From Camarhynchus parvulus (Eukaryota > Chordata > Aves > Passeriformes > Thraupidae), in contig NC_044572.1 of the NCBI RefSeq assembly GCF_901933205.1, positions 27,180,501 through 27,244,500 of the forward strand: a DNA stretch of 64,000 bases, in the 5' to 3' direction. The position numbers and the translations under genes are program-made. The notes beneath the pieces were generated by a model. That model was not told where the DNA came from, made no database searches, and worked only from the letters and a program-made list of their open reading frames with translations. Positions 24,192-35,231 of this stretch are shown one piece after another; the first letter of the stretch is position 1, and every line of letters starts with the position of its first letter.

Positions 24192-26814
24192 GTAAGAACA
24201 CAGTTAATGTGCTGTCCTGTGCTGTCTCTGTACTTAAAGTAGGATGTGAATGTGAACACACTTGCAAATTCTGACTGGATTACACATTGCTTTAATGCAG
24301 TTTGAGCAGTTTTTTTATTTTCAGGTCATTAGCAGTGATGTTTCAAGGTTAAAAAAAAGAAGTTATAAAGATTTTCTCATTATTAGCCACTGTGTAAAAA
24401 TAGGTTATAGCTGTAATTTTCTTGGGTTTTGAGTTCATCTGTGATTGTTATTACTGCAGTATAATAGCAGTAGGAAATTATAGGCTAATACTTTTGGGAA
24501 ATGAAAGACTTGGTTTTCTGTTTATGGTAGGACTCAGATAAGCAACTCTCTGTTGAGATCTTCAGGCAAATACTTGCAATATTTTTAAATAAACTTGTAA
24601 GCAGCTCTGTTTATTGCACTATGGGAAGTATTGGGTTTATTGCTGTCTTAGGACTCCAATGTGCAATGACAGATGTTCGTAACTGTACTTACTGCAGTTA
24701 CAGTTTCACAAATTAAAGTTCTTTCATGCTTGTGGAGCAGAACAAAAGCTAAGTTGTACAGTGGAGAAATGATAAGGTGGCAGAGAATCTGATTTCCAAA
24801 CTGTCATAAAATTAGCTTGCTCTGCTCTATAGTGTTAGCAGTCTGCATGTTTAAACTGCTCTGAAATGTGTTACAGCACACTCAGAAACAGTTTGTAGCT
24901 GGCAAGAAGTTAGAGTACAGCATCTTGAGGAGTCATTCACCACCTTGTCTGAATGTTAAGGTACAAAGTCAGAATAATATAAGAATTTCTTCTAAAACAG
25001 CAAAGCTATTTTAACAGAAAAAGGTTGGTTTAAGCATTTATTTTTAGCATTTCTGTTTTTCTTCATATATCTCTAAATTTTTTATAAAGAACTTGCCTAA
25101 AATATTTACTTCAACCATCTTTTTGGCTAGTTTTGAAGATTGTGTGCAGAACAAGATGGCCAGTACATGAAATGGGAGGCCTCTCTTTTTTATATCTTAT
25201 TGTTACAAAACCTGGATTTACCTCAGTAATTTTTCTTAGCAAATTAATAGAGATTTCATTTAAAAGATGAAAATCTCAGAACGGTTTTCACCATCACTAA
25301 TACTTTCCTGAACCTAATTTTCTTTTAATTATTTAATGTATTGTGTTGTTAGACTTTTGATCTTTTTAGTCAAATTTGCCAAGTAGTTATTTTATGTGGA
25401 AGCTTTTTTTTTTATTTTAAATTTTTAGGTAGCTTCTTCATTTACACAGGAGATTTGATTTTTATTCTGCTTTTTAACAAAGTTGAAAAAGCTCACTAAA
25501 AGCTATCAGTCCAAAAGATGTAAGACTAATTCTCAGTAGGTGTTAAAGGAAGGATGGGTCAGGTTAGGTAGTAAAGCTCTTTCATTTCAAAGCTATAACT
25601 TAGCTTTGTTGCAAATTTCATGCTTCAGTTGTATCTCAGATCACAAACTTGGCTTTTACTTCTAATTAGCTCAGGTATATTCTGGAGTGTGAGATGATAG
25701 CAGACAAATTGAGCTGCATTGATTGCATTCTTTTCATCATTGAACATTCCTTTATGTATTCTTTTCAGGATCAGTAGAGAGCATATAGAACAGACCCTTA
25801 ATCCAAGTTTGAGTTCAGCAGGTTTTTCCTCCCCTGCTGTTTTGAATACAATTTTTATCTTTTGATTAAGATATGAAGAAAAGGACATATATTTTTTAGA
25901 TGAGGGCCATGTACTTTTCAGATATTTGTATAGGATGTAATAGGAACATAGCAGAAAAATAAAATTGGTGTAGTGGGAAATTCAGTGAAACACTAGGCAG
26001 GTTGAAAGACTTTATTTAAGAGTGGTTTAAAACATTGAGTTTAGTTCTTTTTTAAAATAGTGATCAAGAATCAATTGTTTCTTTGTATTTTTCTTTCTGT
26101 TCCATTATCACTGCTAATAATTTACTCAGAATAGCTAACTTGAGCCCTTGCAAAAGTTTTTATGATTACAGTCATGTACTTTACCAATTTATGTTTATTT
26201 AAACAATGAGTACTTCAACATGAGTATTCCATCAGCTTCACCTTTTATATTGTGTATGAGGATGTCAGGTAATACAGGTTGTATGTGTGATGTTACACAG
26301 ACTAATTTGTAGTTATACTTTTTATCCATTTCATGCTCAGCATTTAATAGTTTAAATTACAGTTTACCAAAAAGGTTTTGAAATTGTTAAATTAAATCCA
26401 ATACTATATGTTTATGGTAAGAGAAAAAACTTAAATATGTTACGTATTTAAAAGCTAATTTGTTGAAGAAAGCACAAATTATATTTTGTTATCTCAGTGT
26501 AAAATTTAAAATGAATTAACAGTTTTAGTCTTAGTGAAATCATAGTAAGAATTTAGACCTGGTGAGCACCAGTGTTTCATGGCTTACTAGTTTAACTGGT
26601 TTAAAAGACTTAACACTAAGAATTCTCCGTGTTCGGAGGCATAACAGTTTTCTTCAAGGTAACAGTTAGAACATCTTCACTAGTTTATACCATAGTAAGT
26701 TCAAAGCCTGTCCTCATTTCAGATGGATTTGAGATGAAGAGCATAGAAACTATTTTATATAATAATACATTAAAGCATTAATTTATGCCTGTTTTGATGC
26801 TGTGCTTTCAAAGT

Positions 26815-26885
26815 AGAATCATAGGATATCCTGAGTTGGAAAGATGGAGTCCAACTCCTAGATCAGATTTTTTAACCATACAATG
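26815..26885 (-). mobile_element. CR1 LINE 3'-end fragment
   Basis: The sequence AATCATAGGATATCCTGAG, then GTTGGAAAGATGGAGTCCAACTCC, resembles the reverse complement of the CR1 3' end (family form: AGAATCATAGAAT...GAGTTGGAAGGG...GAGTCCAACTCC). It is a short, degraded copy, truncated as CR1 usually is. Confidence 0.7.
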
Positions 26886-27765
26886 AAAGGCTATGGTTTC
26901 CTTCTGTTTAAGAATTTGTGATTTTCAGTTTCTTAGAAATTCTATTCCTTAACAATTGAATATTTTTTTATTAGCTTGTTATCATAATGCTAAGTCTTAT
27001 CATTCTTGCTGACAACTTGTGTGTTTTTTATACTCCTGGCCATTCTGGATGTGTTTTCCTGGTAGAGAATGGTCTTAACTGGTACTAAAGCAATGCACAA
27101 GTGTTGGCAGACAATATAATGAATCAAAATCTAATTGTAAAATATTGGCATTTTCATTAAGAAAATACTTGGCAGCTACTAACAAGGATTAGCTTCTTAT
27201 ATTGGAATGAGATTGCTGGAAAAAACTGATAACTTCTGGTAGCATATGAAATATTGGGGACTGAGATGGACAAAACAAGGACTAATGGTTGTATTAAGGC
27301 TGGTTGGTTTTATTTTTGCTCTAGAAGGCCAAGTTATTTTAGTGGTGACTGCTATGGGGAATATTGGCCATAGGACAGAATGAGCTGTAGAGTTCCTGGC
27401 CAGTACTTCCATGAACACTCAGGCAGTAGCTGGACATTCATTCATATTCCTGACTTTGTTCATTCAGTACTGATCCAGCACCTCTTTATCCTGAGTCACT
27501 GCATAATGATATGAAATTATTAACTTGTATAAATGTGAGTAGAATATGACATTTTTACATACATTTAATATAATATACATTTTTATGTATTGTCACTTGT
27601 CCTAATTGAAGGATGTTTAGGTTGTTGCAAATGGCAAATTGTCTTTTTTTTTTTTAATTCTGTAACTTTACATTCTGTAAGGTGCTCTTTGAAGCTTTTT
27701 GACAATTGTATTAGGTTCATATATACTGTCTTTTGTCTCCAGAATAAAATATCTCCTATCTTTTT

Positions 27766-27804
27766 TCCACTACGTAGATCCACTACGTAAATCCACTACA
27801 TCAT
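27766..27804. repeat. 13-bp tandem repeat, three copies
   Basis: Units TCCACTACGTAGA, TCCACTACGTAAA and TCCACTACATCAT follow each other without spacers. The first two differ at one base, and the third has drifted. Copy number in other individuals or species is unknown. Confidence 0.8.
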
Positions 27805-29930
27805 TTACATGTGTAATTTATAGAGCCTGGGTGTCATCTTGAAGCTGTGCTCCATGTTTCTTGAGTTCAAAGTGACTTAATTCTTTGTAAACATTGTGAG
27901 AGATGATCTGTCAGAGAGCATGTCTGTGAGACCTGTGTTTTCCTTTTGAAAACATGCCCCACTTATTTTCCTTTTTAAACACGAAGGACAGAACTGTTTT
28001 CTGGAAGCACTGTGGTGGTATTTGCTAAGCAACTTGAATACACTCTTTCCCAACTCACTGCTACTGAGTTGAGATGTTTGTGAAGTGGGAAGTTATCTCT
28101 GATTCTTGTACCAAGTTAGATTGAAAACACAACAAAATCACACAATTTCTTTTTTTCTTCTGTAGGTTGTTAGTGCTTAATCAAACTTTCTGTATGATTA
28201 AGAGATTTCAAATCAGTACTGAGAGTTCTTGATGGAACAAACTTCCAGTAATTTTAGCAGTAGTCACATTTTAGAAGTTGGCATATTATTGCCTGCTACT
28301 GATTTTCCCTGTGAGTCTAGATTAGGCAAGTCTAGACTAAAAGCAAAACAAAACCTGTGTACTGAAAGTTGAATCTTTGGCACCATTTCTCCTGCTGTTT
28401 TGTTTGTGCTGCATAGCAATGCTTGCTAATTTGGAGATAGTCAAAGATTGTTGCAGTAGTTCTAAAGGTGACCTGCTGTGACAGGTTCTCTGTTCACTGC
28501 TTGTCCTTGAACAGCTGTAATTAAGTGAGCATGACTGTGGCACAGCCAAAAAGAAGTCATGTGGCTGTTTTCTATTACTATATTGGGATTAAACAGCAGA
28601 ATGGGAAGAGTACTTTAAATTCAAAAACTGTGTTGAAATAAACTATAAGAAGAGCTGAAAAGAGATTGTTTCCAAGTCAGAGTGTGTACCTGTAATAGCA
28701 TTTCTGTGGCTCTGTGGGAGCTAACGGACAAACTGCTTTGTCTGTTTTGTAAGAGGGATGATGAGACATGGTTGACTATAACAGTAGAGCCTATTCCAGT
28801 AGATCAAGAGGTTGCTTGTAAGTTCATGTTTATAACTCCTTTCCCCCTTTACCTTTGGTATATTTGTTATATGAAGTTTTGTTATGTGATTCACACAACA
28901 CCCTCACTTCCATCATAGTATGATTTTGCTTTTCTTTTCTAGATCTAGGCTTTTTGTAATTTTGATTGCTTTTCATTTTTGACTGCTTTCACACTTGCAC
29001 AACCTGTTTCAGAGCAAGCTTGTTCATAAAAACAGAATTTAAGTAACTTGAATGCAGTACCTCATCTTTTGGTCAAGATGTTTCATGTCTTCCTCAGTAA
29101 CACAGAAGTTACAATGCTTCACATATATATTTAAATAGGATAATATTGAAACTTCAGGATTTTAGTGATCTGCATGGGTATTTTCTATAGAAATGTCTGA
29201 ACCTAGGTAGCAGAAAAATGGTGTCTTTCCCTTGTAATAACAGATATAAAGGAGTTATTTAAATCATACAGGCAGAGTGGTAGATCCAAGAAACTGGATT
29301 TCCCACTCCAAATAGTGTTGCAAAACCCTATGACTATTTGTTTCTCTTATAACAGTGTCATTTTTAGTGCAGCTCTTAAGTTATGGAGGCTTTTTCTATA
29401 ATTTATACATGGCACATATTTTTTACCAAAATTGCTTTTTAAGAACAGCTCATAGAATTTTTGAGCATTTTCATAGATATTGCTTACATCTGCATAAGCA
29501 GATCATAGTAATTACTTTCAATTGTGCTTTCCAGTACATAAATTAATGACATGACTGATGCTGCAGTGTTATGGAGGGCCGTGCTCGCTGATGCTTGCTA
29601 AATCAAAATTCACCTTAAAGCTGTAGTTTGGACAGCTTTAAGAACAATGCATCTTATGAAAATAAAGAAACTCAAAGTAACTTATAGCTAAGCAGACATG
29701 AAAGATTTGGAGAGAATATTGTTACTTAAAGCTTCTCTCTCCTTCATCATTGGAGTGCTTTTCTCCATAAAATCTTAAAATAACAGGAGTTCAGTCTATA
29801 TGTGGCCTTATTTACTTGAGCGCATGCGGATACATATTTGTGTGTGTATATTCACACAAATTTATGTAACTGTAAAAATTGGCATTGTGAAAGCTATTGT
29901 ACCTTATATTTTTCTATATTCTAGTATCTG

Positions 29931-30725
29931 AAGGCCTAGAGGTGTTAACAAGTACTGTGTGTGTAGCAAACTGAGGCTTGTAAAGAGGAGTGTGCACATT
30001 TTGTCGAGCACAGAGAGCAACACCCCAAGTAAGCTACTCCCTTTTCCCCCAACCCTTCTGATAATGGAGGAGCAATGGGGAGAGATTTACTAAAGCAAAT
30101 AATAAACACAGCAGTATTAAATGCAAAAGTATATGAGAGAGAGAGGGTTTTTCACACAAAAGGCTATTCACCTCTAGGTGCAAAAACAGTGTTTCCCAAA
30201 AATAATGCTGCTAGACAAAGGCTTTAAGCTGAGGAGAGCCCTTGCAGCTTAGCCTTCCCCTGCCCCAGTGTGAAGAAAGCAGCAAAGAGCTAGGCTGAAA
30301 CTCAGAAGGCAGATCCCTGGCATTGTGCTTCCCACTGGTTTTCCCAGAGCGCTGCGCTGGGCTGTGTTCAGCAGCGTTTGCCCAGCTTGACTTGGTCCCA
30401 CGCGTCCAGCATTGGGACCACCGGCACTGCCAGCTCTGCCCGCGGTTTTGGGCTCTGTCCGGCTGTTTCTGCAGCATCAGCTCAGGTGAGGGTTTGGGAT
30501 GCAAAAGGGGACCAGCAATGGTGGAGAGAGGTCTGGGGCCAGCTCTTGCCAGCACCTTCCCTCTGGAGAGATCCAAGCAAGATGGCAAATTGTCACTTTT
30601 TGGTGCTTGGCTCTTGCTGCCGAACCCACACCCCCAGTGATGATATGCATGGTATGGAATTAAACAGTGCTGAAAACCCCATCCCTCTTTTCTCTGTAAC
30701 CAGAGCAAGGAGGAAGAATACAGGA
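29931..30725. mobile_element. GC-rich 0.8 kb block, candidate inserted element (possibly a solo LTR)
   Basis: The composition here departs sharply from the flanking intron. 30220-30660 is GC-rich, with nine CpG between 30350 and 30461, and both strands stay open (for example 30211-30750 minus, 30378-30770 plus) although no protein is recognisable. Near-identical direct repeats flank the block at 29914-29930 and 30726-30743. It also holds a (GA)n run near 30134-30146. On the minus strand, a TTTATTATTTGCTTTAGTAAA stretch could be an LTR polyadenylation region. I cannot match it to a named family. An old LTR or a retrocopy are both possible. Confidence 0.4.
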
Positions 30726-32057
30726 CTATATTCTCGTATGCTGGCCCCAAACTGTTTGAAAAGTATGTAAACTGTCTTCCTTGTGCTTTGGCTTTTCATA
30801 AAGACTCCATACTTAGATGAGAGAGGGGAGAAACTTATCTTTCCTGCAATCTACCCTGTTCTTCTGCTTTTCTAGAGCAGCCAATATTTCAAGTACTTTC
30901 ATGTGTCTTATTCACCCTGTCTTAAGTTCTTTTGAGATAAAAAGTGATGAATGTTTTTAACATTACAATGTAGTCACAATTATCTAAAATTTACATGTGG
31001 AAAAGTTAAAGGAGAAAGTTCTTGAGTTAGTCAGGATTGCACTGATCTGTTACCCAATCCATGACTAGATTCCCTCTATTCTGACTTGGTAGCCACTGGT
31101 CTGTGTAGCAAACCATGGTGACTCCTGGTGACTTTTGGTGTAGCTAGGAGAGATCTGAGATTATACTGCTTGGATTACCTTGAAAGAACTAGAAAACATG
31201 GAAGATTGATGGACATGATATTGTGTTAGCCCTCACTGAAGTTCACAGAACTGTTCCTGTTGAATGTGTGAATTGCAACAAATAGGCTCAAACACGTGTA
31301 TCTGACTTTGTGCTTTTGTTTATACAGGATGGATATGCCTTCTTGTTGCAAATGTGTATTAAAATTTAACTTCAAATAGTTAAATACATGGGGTTTTTGT
31401 TTTGTCTCCTTCCAAAGCAAATTTGCTCTATCATTTAGATAATTTTAATGTGCTAATCCCTGTTAATGCCAATTAATAGCACAACATTATGTTGATTTTT
31501 TTGGTTGGTATTATTAAAAAAATGTTTAATAAGAGAACAGTGGTGAATTGGACTTTATTTGAATGGACTTGTAGTTTTTTGAATTGGAAGTGTACTGTGA
31601 GAAGTAATTAAAACTGGCTTTTCTAGTGAGTATAATGTTTATGTTTTCATTACCATACTTTACTGAACATCTGCATTTATGACTTTGCATTAGATGATTT
31701 TTTGCAAATAAAAACAAGTTCTGATGAATTCCTATCTTGTTAATTCTGTCATGGAGCTTATTAATAGCATTACTTTAGGATCTCTTAATTTTTGAAGTTC
31801 TGATGGTGATTTTGTATTTTTTTCAGAAACTCAATAGACATTTTTTTCAATTTAGTGTTCCAAGTTTGTTAATACATGTCTCTCGCTTCTTTATTTGTAA
31901 TTTTCTCCTAACTATTTTTTTCAGATTTAAAACTCACTTCCTTAGGAAATACATATTAAAATTTATTTTCGTAACAAACATGTCCTCCAAATCCTTGCCA
32001 CTAAAGCACGCTCTCATTGGAATGAATTGAGCAGTGTGTCATTGTAAAGATTAACAA

Positions 32058-32158
32058 TCTGGTCTAGTGGAGGGTGCCCCTGCCCATGGCAGGAGGGTGG
32101 GAACTAGATGATCTTTAAGATCTCTTCCAATCCAAACCACTGTATAATTCTATAATTA
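32058..32158 (+). mobile_element. CR1 LINE 3' tail (sense)
   Basis: GGGTGCCCCTGCCCATGGCAGG, GAACTAGATGATCTTTAAG, then CTCTTCCAATCCAAACCACTG and a TATAATTCTATAATT tail. This is the typical CR1 3' UTR with its ATTCTRTG-like terminal repeats. It is 5'-truncated to about 100 bp and lies in the same direction as PHF14. Confidence 0.85.
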
Positions 32159-32484
32159 AACTGCAGCAGCAGCTACAGTAATTAATAGATTAGAGATCAG
32201 TGGGCAGCTTTAAAAATGAAGATGTGGTAGAATGAAAATAATGAAATAGGGGGCATTTTTCTTGAAGATTAATTCCTACCTTCAGAATCTTGGTTTTCAA
32301 AGTTAAGTACTGTCAGGAAAATAAGAACATCTTACTTGTGTTTTGCTTGGTTGTTTAAAATGTACATTTTAGATCTCCATTTGATTTCTTGACTTTTGTA
32401 TTTATCTTAAACACAAAACTTCAATATGTTTCTTTTTCTGCTCTTGTGACTGCAGTCTTAAAAAGAAAATCTTCCACTTTGCAG

Positions 32485-32653
32485 GCAATGCTCAGAGTGT
32501 GACCAGGCAGGTAGCAGTGATATGGAGGCTGATATTGCCATGGAAACCTTACCAGATGGGACCAAAAGATCAAGGAGGCAAATTAAGGAACCGGTGAAAT
32601 TTGTTCCTCAGGATATGCCAACAGAACCGAAGAAAATTCCAATCAGAAACACG
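32485..32653 (+). CDS. PHF14: PHF14 exon: end of PHD3 and basic linker (exon 10 of window)
   Basis: 169-nt exon, acceptor TTTGCAG, donor ACG|GTAAAT. The first G completes the split Trp codon, and WQCSEC gives the last zinc pair of PHD3. Then come DQAGSSDMEADIAMETLPDG, KRSRRQIKEPVKFVPQD and PTEPKKIPIRNT. An acidic/Met stretch precedes a basic, nuclear-localisation-like segment (KRSRRQIK). It ends in phase 0. The Met start seen at 32522 is internal and not an initiation site. Confidence 0.96.
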
Positions 32654-34468
32654 GTAAATGATGGTGGAGGTGATGTGTTGAGGCTCATATTCATAATAAT
32701 ATTGTTTCACATGACCTACATTGTGGACATTTTGAATTAAGGGATTTCAATTAGATTGATGTTCTCTTTTTGTTATGTATTCCATTTTCTCATTTTAGTG
32801 CTTTTTTAGTTGTGGTAAATATTGTTTTGCTAAAATAGAAAGCTGAGAAACATGATACTTAACTGAAGAGCTGTACAAGCTTAAGAAAAAACTCAGTTTG
32901 CACTTAAACTTAGTTTTAATAGCTGTTCTTCACTGTAGTAGTAAGGACACTTGTTAGGGTAGATTTAAATATATTGAATCATAGCTGTAAAATAATTGGT
33001 AATTTCCTTATCTACAGGCAGCCTGCTGACCGACTGCACATTTTATGACTGTCGCAAGACCCTGTTATTTTAGTTTGTTTGGCTTCCTAGTCTTACTAGT
33101 CAATATATATTTTCTTAAACTTCCATGGTGGATAGAATTTTGAGAAGACAAGCAAAACCTCTTGCTTCCTGTACTTATGAAATATTTAGCATCTTTCCTT
33201 CCTTTGAAAGCAGTATTTATTATTAATCACTGTGCACTTTTCCTTAAGTTTTGCTTTCCTACTTGTTCAGCAAACAAGGCTTTTCATGTGTGATGTGTCA
33301 TACCACCTATAAAAAGAACATAAAAATATCAAAGGGCATTTAGGTCCAGGTTATGGGATGAGTAGTGTTCCCATATCCCTTCAGACATAAGTGGTTCATC
33401 TTCCAGTATATTTCTTAATATCAGGAAATATTGCAACCTCTCACATTAGAATTAGATAAGCTTCATCTCTCATGCAGCACAGCTTTATTTTCTTCATAAA
33501 GCTTTCTAGGCGTTTTATGATTATACTAGCAGATACCATACTTTAATGTACACTGATAGGATTGAGCAAGTATTTTCCTGACCCAATCTTAAATGTTTGT
33601 TTTAATTTTGGGCCACAGCTTGATTTACCTAATGGCTTCTCTTTCCCGGTCTGTGACTCAGAACTTTAAGTATGACTCAAACCAAGCTGATTAATTTAGC
33701 TCAAACTGTTAGGAGTGTGAGTAATCCAAAATTAAATTTTGAGAAACTTCTTCTTTATTTTCCTCGTTGAGGGAAAGTACCCTTCCTCCTTATGCATAAG
33801 AGCTCATAGAATCTTATGTCTTCCTGGGTAGGTTGAACTTATTTTTATGCTTGTGTTCTCACAGAAAGAAGACTTGCCTGGTGTTCTGCTTGCTGAACTC
33901 TTTGTATCTCATGTCCCATTTTTCTTCTTCCTTTCTCTTCTCTCTTTATACCTAATGTAGTGCTCTTAGGGTGTGGAGAATCATGATTCTGGGACTAGAA
34001 TTATTGCAGGAAAGACATTAATAGTTGTAATAAAAAAGGAGTAATATCAAGCATTGTTCAGAAATCCATAGGAATACAAGATTGATTTGTTCTAAAGCCC
34101 ATGTAATAACTGCCGAAGTTCTTCTGTGCAAAATGAGAACAAGTCTTGATTGCTCTGAAATGTTCCCCTCATGCTGTGGTGATTTGGTGCTTCATGTGTT
34201 GCATAATATATGGACACACATTGAAGTATGTAATAAAGAGATTAATTGACTTTCAGTGGCATACTGTGTTGTCACTGTATGGTGTTGCACTGTGGAAAAA
34301 TACTGCTATCAGTCTAAGAAAGATTTTGTTCCTCTGCTTGAATTTTCGGTCTTTGTTTCAGTTCTGTCCAGTTCTCTGCTTTTCTTCAACACATAGATTT
34401 TCAAGGATAACATCTTTGCTGCCCTGTGAGGAGGGCTTCTCTGTAAAAGAGAGGCATTGACCACTGAC

Positions 34469-34945
34469 TGTTCCCCCCTCCACTGATTGGCCCCCTTCTG
34501 GGTAACTCCCCCAGTTTATATACTGAGCATGATGTTCTGTGGTGTACAGTATCCTTTTGGTCAGTTCAGTGGGGCTGTCATGGCTGTGCTCCCTTCCAGC
34601 TTTTTGTGCAGCTCCTCCCTGGCAGAGCATGAGACACTGAAAAGTCCTTGATTTTAGGTGTACATGACTTAGCAACAGCCAGAACATCCATGTGTTATCA
34701 GCATTATTCTGTCAGCATTGCTGATACCAGGTTAGCTCAGCTGGTCAGAGCATGGTGCTGATAATGCCAAGGTTGTGGTTTGGATCCCTGTACGGGCCAT
34801 TCACTTAAGAGCTGGGCTTTTATGATCCTTATGGATCCCTTCCAGCATAGAATATTCTGTGATTCTCATACTAAATCCAAACCCCAGCGTGCTATATCAG
34901 CTACTAATAAGAAAATTAACTCTATCCCAGCCAAAACCAGACCAT
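34469..34945 (+). mobile_element. Solo LTR, avian ERV-L type, interrupted by a SINE
   Basis: Begins TGTTCCCCCC and has an inverted CCAAT box (ATTGG, 34486-34490) and a TATA box (TTTATATA, 34515-34522). It contains the bird-LTR-like motif CAGTTCAGTGGGGCTGTCATGG...CTCCTCCCTGGCAGAGCATGAG and ends with GAAAATTAACTCTATCCCAG then CCAAAACCAGACCA. The closing motif is one I associate with the common avian ERV-L LTRs. Only one LTR and no internal gag/pol sequence is visible, so it is a solo LTR. CTGAC at 34464-34468 and again at 34946-34950 is a candidate 5-bp target duplication, although the 3' end then carries one extra T after CA. Family assignment is from memory. Confidence 0.75.
34727..34866 (+). 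mobile_element. tRNA-Ile-derived SINE with CR1-like tail (TguSINE1-like)
   Basis: The head GGTTAGCTCAGCTGGTCAGAG...GGTGCTGATAATGCCAAGG...GGATCCCTGTACGGGCCA follows tRNA-Ile. Its A box is at 34733-34744 (TAGCTCAGCTGG) and its B box at 34777-34787 (GGTTTGGATCC, with the usual TCG changed to TGG). After the head comes a CR1-type 3' tail, CTTATGGATCCCTTCCAGCA then ATATTCTGTGATTCTC. This matches what I know of TguSINE1, described from passerine birds and thought to be moved by CR1 reverse transcriptase. It sits inside the ERV-L-type LTR, so it is younger than that LTR. No clean target duplication is seen, as expected for CR1-type insertion. It is not a functional tRNA. Confidence 0.85.
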
Positions 34946-35231
34946 CTGACCTGTGACAATTGGAGCACACTAGTGTTCACCCCTTCTACATGACATTGGA
35001 GACTCAGTTTCTTTCTGTAATTTGGAAGTATGAGAGGACTAAGACTGAAGCAGGTTATTCAGAATCAGGACAGTGTTTCTCCCTTACAGTTCTCTACATT
35101 AATTGTGTGCCAGAACAGTATTTTGTATCCTAATGCTATATAAGCTTTTTAAAGAACCCTGTGAGTGCTCTATAGTATTTGTATCTCTTACCTTTCAAAT
35201 ATTTCACAGCATATTTATATAGACTCATACA

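Larger units (their letters stand above)
24192..32484 (+). other. PHF14: PHF14 intron 9 of window (8.3 kb)
   Basis: GT-AG intron (GTAAGA...TTTGCAG). It contains a CR1 fragment (26815-26885), a 13-bp tandem triplet (27766-27804), a GC/CpG-rich block that may be an inserted element (29931-30725), and a CR1 3' tail (32058-32158). The rest is plain AT-rich intron with no exon or RNA gene that I can support. Confidence 0.85.

Noticed and set aside
30211..30770. Long overlapping open frames on both strands (up to 179 codons) as a new gene
   Set aside because: The frames are open in opposite directions because the block is GC-rich and stop-poor. Low-complexity Pro/Ser/Arg composition, no recognisable domain and no supporting splice structure. 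Kept only as a candidate inserted element.
34727..34799. Functional tRNA-Ile gene
   Set aside because: The tRNA-like head lacks a proper B box (GGTTTGGATCC), has mutated stems and is fused to a CR1-like tail, so it is the head of a SINE.
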